Positions 26,901-38,900 of a stretch of DNA of 64,000 bases are shown in pieces (position 1 is the first letter of the stretch; every line of letters starts with the position of its first letter). The stretch is taken from NCBI GenBank assembly GCA_036244855.1, contig BQKZ01000580.1, forward strand, positions 44,237-108,236. Reading direction: 5' to 3'. Under the pieces are notes generated by a model that made no database searches, was not told where the DNA came from, and worked only from the letters and a program-made list of their open reading frames with translations. Source of the DNA: Temnopleurus reevesii. Taxonomy: Eukaryota; Echinodermata; Echinoidea; Temnopleuroida; Temnopleuridae. The translations under genes were made by a program, and so were the position numbers.

Positions 26901-29900
26901 TACATTATGATTCAATAAAAAAAAACCAGGAATTCATTCATGCAAGGCACGAGAATTAAATTTTGAAGTTTTGTCCTTCACATTATCCTTCAGATTATCT
27001 TGAAACAGTTAACAGATTTGTGGTGCTGAAAATCAACTTCAGGAATACTTTAATTGGAAACCTATTTTCCAATGCATTATGATTCAATAAACAGAAACTC
27101 ATTTATGTAAGGCACAATAATTAAATTTTGGACTGAAAAGTTTTGTCCTTCAGATCATTGTGAAACAGTTTCAAAATTTGTGATGCTGAAGATATGAAAT
27201 TCAAATGATAACCCAGGTATTCCCCTCTGCATTGGGTTTCAACAAGCAAGAATTAATTCATGAATGGCACAAGGCTTCAATTTTGTGGAGAAAAGTTTTG
27301 TCTTTCAGACTATTAGGAAACAATTTAAAGATTTTTGATGATGAAAATTAACTTCAGCTAAGCTTCAATCGATGACTGAGCTGATTGTCCTATGCATTGG
27401 GATTCAACAAGCAAGCGGCACAATGATTTATTTTTTTTATTGAAGAAAAGTTTTGCCAGGGCTGAAGTGTCCCAGGGTAGACATTTTTGTCAGATTGACC
27501 CATGTGTTAACTAGCCCTTTATCTTCTTCACCACATGCATCTTCTCATTTTTCTCTTCATATCACTTCACAAATCTGATCTTCTGCACTTTACTTTTACT
27601 AGGGAGAGTTGGACCCTCAACTCAGATGAAAAGGCTAAATGACACCTCTAATAGTTGTACCCTTTCATGAGTTGCGATGTTCTTTGAATCTTATCTTCAT
27701 TTATCAAATGACACAAGGGCCTTACCAGAAGTCATTTCCAAATAAAAGCACCCCGTTCAGGTCTTTGTCTTGTGAAGAATTTCTTGCAAGAATCTGTGGA
27801 TATCACAGATGTCATTTTGATGACAAATGTTTCATCATGACAAATTGAAGATTTGTTACAATCCCCTGATGATTAACGTCTTCAATGATATTCATGAAGA
27901 TAAATATCTTTTATCCTTGGTTGAGGCCTGGTCAGAGTTTTCTCATCTTAAAAGCTTAAAATTTGGTTACACTGTGAAATCATCTCAACACCATGGTTCA
28001 CTGTTCCTGATTGTATTTAACAATAACTGAAAATATGAAATGATGAAAAAAAAAGATTAATGATTCATCTAGTAGAAAAGTGTAGATCATGTGAATTTGG
28101 GCAAGTGACAAGTTTTTTTTGATAAACTAAGCTGATAGCTGAGGTGCATTCAAACATGGGGCCTGGCTGTCAACAAGTAAAATGCATGGCTGGCCAATCA
28201 TAGATTGTTAATGTTAAATTGCTTGTTTATATATCTGGAAAAACACAGTACCAAAATATGAATTTTATGTGATTGCTGTCTTAGCTCATGATATTAAGCT
28301 CTAAGTATAGCACTGGCTGATACTGATAAATCAAATATCATTTGATTGTTAGTCATTGCCTTGTTTGAATATCACATTATTATATTTTCTTGATGATATA
28401 AATCATGATATTATTTATGTTTGTTTTATTATCAAAAGTCTTTCAAAACGCAAATATTGAGAGCCTTTCAAGGATAAATTAGGCCTACAGTGAATATCAT
28501 GACACATCGTATCATCCTTAATCATTGGGCGGAGCCTCATAATTTGCATCCAAAACTATTCTTGTCCTTTCTATGTCAACTGTCATATTTCTTCAGAATT
28601 CTTTGTTAAAGCTGATATTTTGATTACTATTAACTATGGCATCATTGTATTTACAATGTAATTGTCACTGCTGTAGTCCATAATCATAAGATAAATTTAC
28701 AAGTCCCTGATGCACTATGGATTGATTTATGTCTTATGCCAGATCATTGACTTACTAGAATGGATTACCGACGATCTTAATTTCTTTGATCATTGGAAGA
28801 TCTGTCGACAGATCTGGAATTCATGCCTGAGAAAGAAAAGAGGGTCTCTATCAGCGATATGAATCATCTCTGCGTAATTTTGGTGCAGATACTCCGAATT
28901 GAATGAGAAACGCCTCTAAACTAAAATTCTCTCTTGACTATAATAATGTTCCATAATATAAAGCCGAATATTGTAATGTCTCAAATCAGTGGTGGGATGT
29001 CAAACTTCAAAGGATGAAAGGAACACAGGTATGTTGGCTCAATCAGTAGCGTGCTAGCCTTACAACCATGAGGGCCCAGTTAGATTCCCAGCCATGTCAT
29101 AGCAAAAGACGTTGGAGTTGCTGCTATCCTGTTTGGCATTAAAAAAAACAGGGAGAGAAAAATCCAACTGACACTGCTTCATAGCAAACAGGCCGATGAT
29201 TTAAATGGACAAAATGAATTTCAAATATAAGTCTACAACAAAATGTGGAGCAGATTTCTCTCTCTAAAAAAGACCCAATATCATTCATTTATACATATGA
29301 TGGGAATTCCAGGCCTTGTAAGTGCATGGTGCAATGGACCACCATGAATATGACACATTAATCTTTTATATCGGGTGGGGCCATGCACCATTCAATCATG
29401 ATGGTACTCAGTCATCCTAAGTGTATGTGGTAACATTATCCTTCTGCATGCATTGCCTTTATTCACTTGCCATATTATCAGTCAATATAATGAACAAATT
29501 GAAAAATGAATTTTATTTTTTGAAAAAGAAAGGCCCAAAAACAGCTCTAGAGCATAAAAAGATTGCCCCAAACAGATGATTTTGTGACTTGAAATCATGT
29601 TATTCTTCAGCTTGGTTGGAAAAGTTGTGCAACCCGATATTTTGATGATCTGATCTGATATCCATATAAAAAAAAGAAACACTGGCATAGATGTGAATTG
29701 AATAAGGTTTAGATAATTCCTGAGATATCATAAAACCTTGTGACTAAAATAAGACAGCCCCAGACTGCCCTTGCTGTAGTACATTCCCAAAAGGCACTTC
29801 CAGACCTGACCACCATGAAAAAGGGTCCTATGTGGAATTGCTGCTTTCGGAGCACTGCTCCTAGAGACTACTCCAAAAGATAACTGCCCCAATTCACATC

Positions 29901-32900
29901 CCGGATTGAGCTGCCTTGGGACATCTTCTTGTGGAGCAACTACACATCCTAGCAATGAGAAGGGGGTCATAAGCGTAGAATTTGAGTCAAATGCACCATT
30001 CACAGCTCTGGATTAGACCAGGGATATTGGACAGTGAAGGAAAGAGTGCCACCATTACCCATCCACAAATTTTAGCAATGAGAAGGGGGTCTTACTTGTG
30101 GAATCATTCTTAAATACTCAATTCGCACCTTTGGACTGTCGTGTGCCACCTAGATATTTTAATAATGAGAATGCTAGAACCAGTCTTGAAATTTCGAAAA
30201 AAAATTGAATAATGATAGTATATGAGATTAATAGGGCACAACTATCCTTTCTGTTTAAATGTTCAAGGCACTAAAATAAAATAAACAAAATGAATATCTT
30301 TCATTTTACAGCACACAAGTGGTCCAGTTGCCAATTTCAGTCCCTGCAAATCTGCAACCATCATAATATAATAGATGCAATTTATATAGCGCATGTCTCC
30401 ACTCTCCCGAGTGCTCAGGGTGCTTTGCAATATTATTACCCTGGCTTTAGCTTATTACCCTGGCTTTAGCCTGGCAGCCACCAGCGCACTTGGGATTTCA
30501 AGGAATGAATATTCCTGCCAGGTACCCATTCACCTCACCTGGGTTGAGTGCAGCATGTGGATGAATTTCTTGCTGAAGGAAATTGACGCCATGGATGGGA
30601 TTCGAACCTACTACCTTCTAGTTGAAAAGCGAGAGTCATGAACACTACACCATGGCGCCTCCTGACAATGGTTTTCCCACTTTCAGCGTTTTTTTTACAA
30701 AATCTTCTGCTCTCCAGCTCTACCTTTGATTCTCTCTATTCTCCCCAACCACTACATAGATGGAATGAATCTGAATTAATGCCTTACACTTAAGTCAAAT
30801 GATCCAGTGTAGCGTTACTACATGTATGCTTAAGCATCAGAGAGCCAATTCTCTTAAACAATTCAGGACTTTTAATACTAAAAACCCATCTCTTCAATGC
30901 CTAGTTTACCTCACTCAGCTGTGGGTTGGTCTTCACTTATGGAGGCGCACATCTTTCCCCTTTGATGAAATGTATATTTATTTTCTTTCATTCAATTTTA
31001 TTTGAATAAGTATGACTTGCTAATGATTTAGTTCACCAATAACAAGGTGCTTAGTAAAGTCAGGTCATATAAGGCGGCACATTAATGTAATTACATGTAT
31101 CATTATCATTCTATAATGGTGCTTAAAAGGTGCTTCCATCAACAAGACTCTATTTACTATTTTTATGGTATATGAGTTACTTGCACATTGAGGAGTCTCC
31201 GTTTTGTTTAATAGGAGATCTTTGTAGGAGAAATCTTCCAAATAATTGGTTCTTGCAGTAGAACTCTTTGCGGACTCAATAGGGCTATCTATTTTTTCCA
31301 CTTTATTTGTCCACAATATTCATAGTGAGCGTTCCTGTTTCATTGTTCCACGATCAGGACAACAATGAGTGACCGTCCCAGGGGGGTCCACAGGAAAGGG
31401 GGTCGATCGGGGACCCCCTCACATGATGGGAAACGGAGGAGTTAATGCTCCAAAAAGTCTTCTGAAAAGAAGTCTCAGTGTTGCTAAGGGGTCTTGACAG
31501 GAGAATCTACCCAGTAATTGGTGCTTGCAATTAAACTATNACAGCCCCAGACTGCCCTTGCTATAGAACATTCCCACAAGACAATACCAGACCTGACCAC
31601 CATGAAGAAGGGTCCTATGTGGAATTGCTGCTTTCAGAGCACTCCTCTTGAGACTACTCCAAAAGATAACTGACCCAATTCACATCCGTGATTAACTTCC
31701 TTGGGACATCTTGTCATGCTGCATCTACATATTCTAGCAATGAGAAGGGGGTCGTATATATATGTTCAATCAGTCATAAGTGCCCCTTTCACATCCCCTA
31801 GATTAGACCATTAATATTGAACTATGAATGGAGATCTTGCGCCACCATAGCCCATCGACCAAGTTTGGAAATAAGAATAGGGCCATACTTGTGGAACCAT
31901 TCTTAAATACCCCATTCACACCATCCTCAAGACTGGGCTGTCTTGTGCGATCATGGCCACCTAGATATCTTGGTAATGAGAAAGCTAGAACCAGTCTTAA
32001 AATTACTAGAAAGACATTGAACAATATTACATGAGATAAATAGAGAATCATCATCCATTGTGCTTAAATGCTAAAGGCGCTTAAAAAAATGATCATCTTT
32101 CATTTTGCCGCATAGATTTGGTCCAGTTATCAATTTAAGTCCCTGGAATTCTGCAGCCCTCATACCCCCCCCCCCCCCTCCTAAAAAAAACCCCATCCAA
32201 ACAAACTGTAGAGCAGGTGCTGCAAGCGTATTTACTAGGTTACAGAATATCATCAAAATATGACATAATTCTTTATCAGAACTAATTCCGGGATTCAAAC
32301 CCTTTCAATTTCAACGGCCGCAGTTCTCCCATGTTAAGCTTACATTCTACCTTTGGTTGTCATTATGGATCTTTGCAACCACTACAATGTCAAAATGGAT
32401 CTGAATGAATGATTTGATTTATACAGCACGCAAATCAAATGTTCGAGTGTAGTGTAAGCCAAAGCATCAGAGAACTTTTACAATCTAAAAAGATGCCTCC
32501 ATCAACAAGACGCTATTTTCTGGGTATTTGAGTTACTCACACCTTTAGAAGGAATTTCCATTTTGCATGGGGATCTTTGCAGGAGTAAGATTTCAAGTGA
32601 TTGGTGTTTGCAGTTGGACTCTTTCACGATTGCATAAGGTTCATTTATTTGTCCACTTCATTTGTCCACCACGTTCATAGTGATCGTTCCTGTTTCATTG
32701 TTCCACGATCAGGACAATAATGAGTGGCCGTCCCAGCGGGGTCTACAGGAAAGGGGGTCGATCGAAGACCCCCTCACATGATAGGAAACGGAGGAGTGAA
32801 TGCTCCAAAAAGTCTTCTGAAAAGAAGTCTCAGTGTTGCTAAGGGGTCTTGACAGGAGAATCTACCCAGTAATTGGTGCTTGCAATTAAACTATTTGAGG

Positions 32901-35900
32901 ATTGAATAGGCTTATCTATTTTGTCCACTTTAGTTGTCCACAATGTTCATAGTGAGCGTTCCTGTTTCATTGTTCCACGATCAGAACAACAATGAGTGGC
33001 CGTCCCAGGGGGGGGTCCACAGGAAAGGGGGTCGATCGGGGACCCCCTCACATGATGGGAAACGGAGGAGTGAATGCTCCAAAAAGTCTTCTTTTTGATG
33101 TGTGATGTGAGGCAAACATCAATGTTCATAGGCTTACTAATCAATCAATCTGTGACCACATGTGCTGGACTGATTTAAAACAAACGAGGCATGTCATTGG
33201 TTGATTTGAATTAAATGTTGGCTATGGTGAAGGATATGATGCACTGCGCCAGTATGACATTTTACGAATGCTGGTTGCAGCTAAGTAAAGGTGTGAATGA
33301 CACGTTCAATGACGCAATGATCATTGTGATTAATCTTAAATTTCTCAATGCAACTTTGCGGGAAAGACCACCCCATTAATGTGGGATACTCTACCCAGCC
33401 AAAAAATGAAGCATTCAAATTCTTGACCTCATCTTGCCACCAATATATAATGTGAAAATGTAAAATCAGAAAAAGATTGATCTTTAGAGTACTTTAGAGA
33501 CAATAGTACAGTGTATGAATGTAGCAAATCCTATCTGTTAAAAAAATGTACAGTTGTCAAGAGATGCACTCACTGTGAATAAAATAGACAAAACAATTCT
33601 TTTATGGGATAACCAACAACTTGCATCATTACAAAGAGCAATTAATTACATTCTGAGTATTCCAGATGCTAGTAACACTGGCCACAGAGTAAGGGTGCTT
33701 TTACTGTATTTTTACTTCTGGCCTGGATTATGTGCAGCACAAAGTTGAGGAATTTCTTAATGAAGGAGACCAATGATACCACTGGGAATTTAACCTTCTG
33801 TCTTCTGATTAGTAGATTCTAGGCTTAACCATCAAGTCTTGATGCATTCACAGTACGCACATTGTGCGGAGGCGTTGTGGCGTTGTGGTGTTGTGGTTCT
33901 GACTCATGCCTTTCAACCCGAGGGTCGTAGGTTCGAATCCAACCCATGGTGTCAATTTCCTTCAGCAAGAAATTTATCCACATTGTGCTGCACTCAACCC
34001 AGGTGAGGTAAATGGGTACCGTAAGGAAAAAATTCCTTGAATGCAGAGAGCGCTGAATGGTAGCCATGCTATAGCCGGGTAATAAAGCACAGAGTGCTCA
34101 GAAACACTTTGTATTAAGCGCCATATAAATGTTGTGTATTATTATTATTATCATTAAACACTGTTGGAATTCTGAGGGTTAAGTCTTGAAGACTGTTCAA
34201 CTAGATCATGCTGTGGTGCAACACTGGACTGGTCGGTGAATGAGTGATCATCCCATGGGTGCTGGAAGGAAGAAGGTTGAACAGAGCGCTCCTCACTCTG
34301 ATAGCAGTCAACATAAACAAGCCTTAAAGATGGGATGATTTCACATTTAAGCACTCCCCTTCCCTGACTTCGGGCCACATTAGAGTGCTTCTCCCTTTGG
34401 TGCAAGTTTTCTCACTTTGGTACAAGTTACAATAAACAGGCTTGAAGATGGGATGATTCAAGCTAATTACTCCATCCCTCCCCTTCCCTGACTTCTGGCC
34501 ACAGTGGAGTGATTCTCCCTTTGGTGCAAGTTAACACAATGAGGCTTGAAGATTGGATAATTTCACAGATCAAGCTCAGACCTCTATCACTCCCCTTCCC
34601 TAANNNNNNNNNNNNNNNNNNNNNNNNNNNNNNNNNNNNNNNNNNNNNNNNNNNNNNNNNNNNNNNNNNNNNNNNNNNNNNNNNNNNNNNNNNNNNNNNN
34701 NNNNNNNNNNNNNNNNNNNNNNNNNNNNNNNNNNNNNNNNNNNNNNNNNNNNNNNNNNNNNNNNNNNNNNNNNNNNNNNNNNNNNNNNNNNNNNNNNNNN
34801 NNNNNNNNNNNNNNNNNNNNNNNNNNNNNNNNNNNNNNNNNNNNNNNNNNNNNNNNNNNNNNNNNNNNNNNNNNNNNNNNNNNNNNNNNNNNNNNNNNNN
34901 NNNNNNNNNNNNNNNNNNNNNNNNNNNNNNNNNNNNNNNNNNNNNNNNNNNNNNNNNNNNNNNNNNNNNNNNNNNNNNNNNNNNNNNNNNNNNNNNNNNN
35001 NNNNNNNNNNNNNNNNNNNNNNNNNNNNNNNNNNNNNNNNNNNNNNNNNNNNNNNNNNNNNNNNNNNNNNNNNNNNNNNNNNNNNNNNNNNNNNNNNNNN
35101 NNNNNNNNNNNNNNNNNNNNNNNNNNNNNNNNNNNNNNNNNNNNNNNNNNNNNNNNNNNNNNNNNNNNNNNNNNNNNNNNNNNNNNNNNNNNNNNNNNNN
35201 NNNNNNNNNNNNNNNNNNNNNNNNNNNNNNNNNNNNNNNNNNNNNNNNNNNNNNNNNNNNNNNNNNNNNNNNNNNNNNNNNNNNNNNNNNNNNNNNNNNN
35301 NNNNNNNNNNNNNNNNNNNNNNNNNNNNNNNNNNNNNNNNNNNNNNNNNNNNNNNNNNNNNNNNNNNNNNNNNNNNNNNNNNNNNNNNNNNNNNNNNNNN
35401 NNNNNNNNNNNNNNNNNNNNNNNNNNNNNNNNNNNNNNNNNNNNNNNNNNNNNNNNNNNNNNNNNNNNNNNNNATGCTATGGCCGGGTAATAATATTAGA
35501 TAATTTGTCTCGCGCCTCTGAATAGGTGACTAGACAGATGGCGTGTTTAAATGCTATATATTATTATCATTTTTATTAACTTTGGTACGAGGTAATATTT
35601 AAGCACTCCCCTTCCCTGACTTCGGGCCACAGTGGAGTGCTTCTCCCTTTGGTGCAAGTTTTCTCACTTTGGTACAAGTTACAATAAACACGCTTGAAGA
35701 TGGGAGGAGTTTACAGTTCAAGCTGAGAGCTCCATCCCTCCTCTTCCCTGACTTCGGGCCCCTTGTCACTTTAGTGCAGGTTAACACAATCAGGCTTGAA
35801 GAAGGTATGATTTCACAGTTCAAGATAAGAATTATATCCCTCCCCTTCCCTGACTTCGGGCCACATTTGAATGCTTCTCCCTTTGGTGCAAGTTTTCTCA

Positions 35901-38900
35901 CTTTTGTACAAGTTACAATAAACAGGCTTGAAGATGGGATGATTCAAGCTTATAACTCCATCCCTCCCCTTCCCTGACTTCAGGGTGCAAGTTTTCTCAC
36001 TTTTGTACAAATGATTTGACTTGGGTACACGTTAATATAAACAGGCTTGAAGATGGAATGATTCCATAGTACAAGCTGAGAGCTTAGTTCCCCCCCTCCC
36101 TAACTTCGGACCACATTAGAGCATTCGTCACTTTAGTGCAAGTTAACTCAAAGAGGCTTGAAGATGGAATGACTTCACAGTTAATACTTCACCCTCTATC
36201 ACTCCCCTTCCCTAACTTCAGGCCACTATAGAGCACTTGTCAATCTAGTGCATGTGAACACAAACAAGCTTGAAGATGGGATGATTTCACAGTTCAAGCT
36301 TAGAATTCCATCCCTCCCCTTCCCTGACTTTGGGCCACTTGTCACATTAGTGCAAGTTAACCCAAACAAGCTTGAAGATGGAACAATTTCACAGTTCAAG
36401 CTCAGAACTCCATTCCTTCCCTTCCCTTACACAACAATAGAGTGCTTATTATTCTGCTCGATGTCAATATATAAAAGCTGGAAGATGATCTTGAATGATC
36501 TTGAGGTTCATGCTTAGAGCTCCATCCCTCCTCTTCCCTAACTTCATACCACAAAAGAACACTTCACCCTTAGGTACAACTTAACATAAACAGACTTGAG
36601 GATAGGATGAATCCTTTATCGCTCCCCTTCCCTGACTTCGGGCCACATTTGAGTGCTTCTCCCTTTGGTGTAAGTTTTCTCACTTTGGTACAAGTTACAA
36701 TAAACAGGATTGAAGATGGAATGATTCCACAGCTCAAACTGAGAGCTCCATCCCTCTCTTTCCCAAACTTCGGGCCACAAAAGAACACCTGTCACTCTAG
36801 TGCAAGTTAACACAAACAGACTTGAAGATGGAATGATTTCACACGTCATGCTGAAAACATTATCCTTCCCCTTCCCTAACTTCGGGCCACATTAGAGCAC
36901 TTGTCACTCTGGTGCATTTTGACATATACAAGTTAGGAAATGATCTGAATGATCTTGAGGTTCAAGCTTATAACTCTTCCATCCCTCCCCTTCCCTGACT
37001 TCAGGCCACAGTGGAGTGCTTCTCCCTTTGGTGCAAGTTTTCTAACTTTTGTACAAGTGATTTGACTCGGGTACACATTCAATATAAACAGGATTGAAGA
37101 TGGAATGATTCCACAGCTCAAACTGAGAGCTCCATCCCTCCCCTTCCCTGACTTCGGGCCACAACAGAGAGCTTCTCATTTTGGTACAAGTCAACATAAA
37201 GAAGCTTGAAGATGGAATGATTTCACACTTCAAGCTCAGAAATCCATCCTTCCCTTCCCTAACTTTGGGCAACAATAAAGCGCTTCTTATTCTGCTCGAT
37301 GTCAATACATGTAGGCCTACCGGTATATACAAGCTGGAAAATGATCTTGAGGTTCATGCTTAGAGCTCCATCCCTCCTCTTCCCTAACTTCATACCACAA
37401 GAGAGTACTTGACCCTTTGGTACAACTTAACATAAACAGACTTGAGGATGGGATGAATCCTTTATCGCTCCCCTTCCCTGACTTTCGGACACATTAAAGT
37501 GCTCCTCACTCTGGTGCATGTCAATATAATAGACTGGTTCATGAATAGACTAAAGCTTCTTGAAAACAAGCACACGTGTATTCCTTAAACCGGTTAGTAA
37601 TAATTGAACAGAAATACTGGAGTCCAGTAAGCCTACATTACTTGTTGCTATGATGGTCAAACATTGGGAAAACTTTCAGGCTTTCAAGAACAATCTTTGT
37701 TTAAGAAAAAGCATAAAATGTGCATCTTTGAGTAAACCTGCCAATTGTAAAGTCATCCTTCATTAACTGGTAAAACTTAGACTTAACTTAAAGAGTTGGG
37801 TGAAGATAAGGGTCAAAGGGGAAGAAGCTTTCGAGTTGCAAATCCCTTTTTAGGACACCAAACATTTCTGACTGAACTTACCCCAGACTACAAGTAAGTC
37901 CAGGGCCCCGTAACACAAAGGTTTAAGATTAATTGCTAATCTGATAGCGATTGATATCAATCACATGTCTATGGCAAATCATGTACAATCGTTTGCAATT
38001 GATCGCAAAATCAATTAGCGATTAATCGCAAACCTTTATGTTGCGGGGCCCTGGTCTATCATTTCACTTTTGAATAGTCTTTTATCAAATTTCTATATGA
38101 TAGCTAAGAAATTTGCTATTCTGCATAAAAAAATTGATAAAAACAGGCCATACGCTCTGCACCCCCTGCCACATTCAAACCTTCTTCAAACGTTAACCAG
38201 GGTCCACTTCTGGTCTTGTTCAATGAGTGATAGTCGTCTCGCAGGAATCTGGTCAGGAAGTGGGCAAAATGGAGGGATTTTCACATGGTGAGTAAGAAAC
38301 CAAACACAGCATATTCCGGCCGCATTGCTTTCACAGTTAATGCACATGTCGTATTCATCTAAAGATTGTCAGAGACCCTGTTTACTTAAATTTTTAGGCT
38401 ACACCCAAATTTGGTTTAAACACACAAAGGTTCAGTTTTCCCTAACACATACACCTTCATCAACTGATACCAACTGACAAAATTGATATCACACACTTTA
38501 TATTTGGAACATCTATTTATAGTCTCACACTGCGATTACAAATCAACATTAAGCTCTTAAAATTTGTGATATTATTATCTCTTTATAAGCGAACAAACAT
38601 GGATAAACCCGATTACTAAATTCAGTAAATATCAGTTTCCAAAATAAGAGATTTTAGCTAAAACAAACCTCTCTATCACCAAAAAAATTAAGGGAATTAG
38701 CTCAAAACTACATGTATATTCAGAAAAGCAATGGATGTTGTATACATATACCGGAATAATGACATTCTAAGATGGAGGAGATGCAAACAAAATTAGGGCA
38801 TCAAAAATATTACGATTCAGAGAGCTCTATATGCGATAGGGAGTTGCACATTCAAATTAAGGGTGGCCCACATGTTGAAAAGCCAGCCTGTGGTCAGCCT

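Larger units (their letters stand above)
29754..31539. repeat. diverged segmental duplication, left copy
   Basis: Starts ACAGCCCCAGACTGCCC and ends TTGCAATTAAACTAT just before the single N at 31540. It is collinear with 31541-32893 but clearly diverged, and carries an inserted SINE (30366-30662) that the right copy lacks. Words such as AGCAATGAGAAGGGGGTC occur two or three times within each copy. Confidence 0.8.
34320..37515. repeat. satellite array, unit about 100-120 bp, split by a gap
   Basis: At least 18 units, each with AGGCTTGAAGATGGRATGAT, TTCACAGTTCAAGCT, AGAGCTCCATCCCTCC, CCTTCCCTGACTTCGGGCC, CACTTTGGTGCAAGTT and AACAYAAACA. Some units are longer because CTCCCTTTGGTGCAAGTTTT is doubled. 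Frames through it read as peptide repeats on both strands but are interrupted and have no start context. It is a non-coding minisatellite in intron 5. Confidence 0.9.

Noticed and set aside
33866..33945. tRNA gene with a perfect B-box
   Set aside because: It does not form a cloverleaf and is followed by the standard SINE body and ATT tail, so it is the head of a SINE. The same holds for 7509, 29033 and 30662.
35599..37363. Repetitive peptides (for example P-F-P-D-F-G-P and L-E-D-G-M-I) on both strands
   Set aside because: They are translations of the satellite unit; frames break between units and exist on both strands equally.
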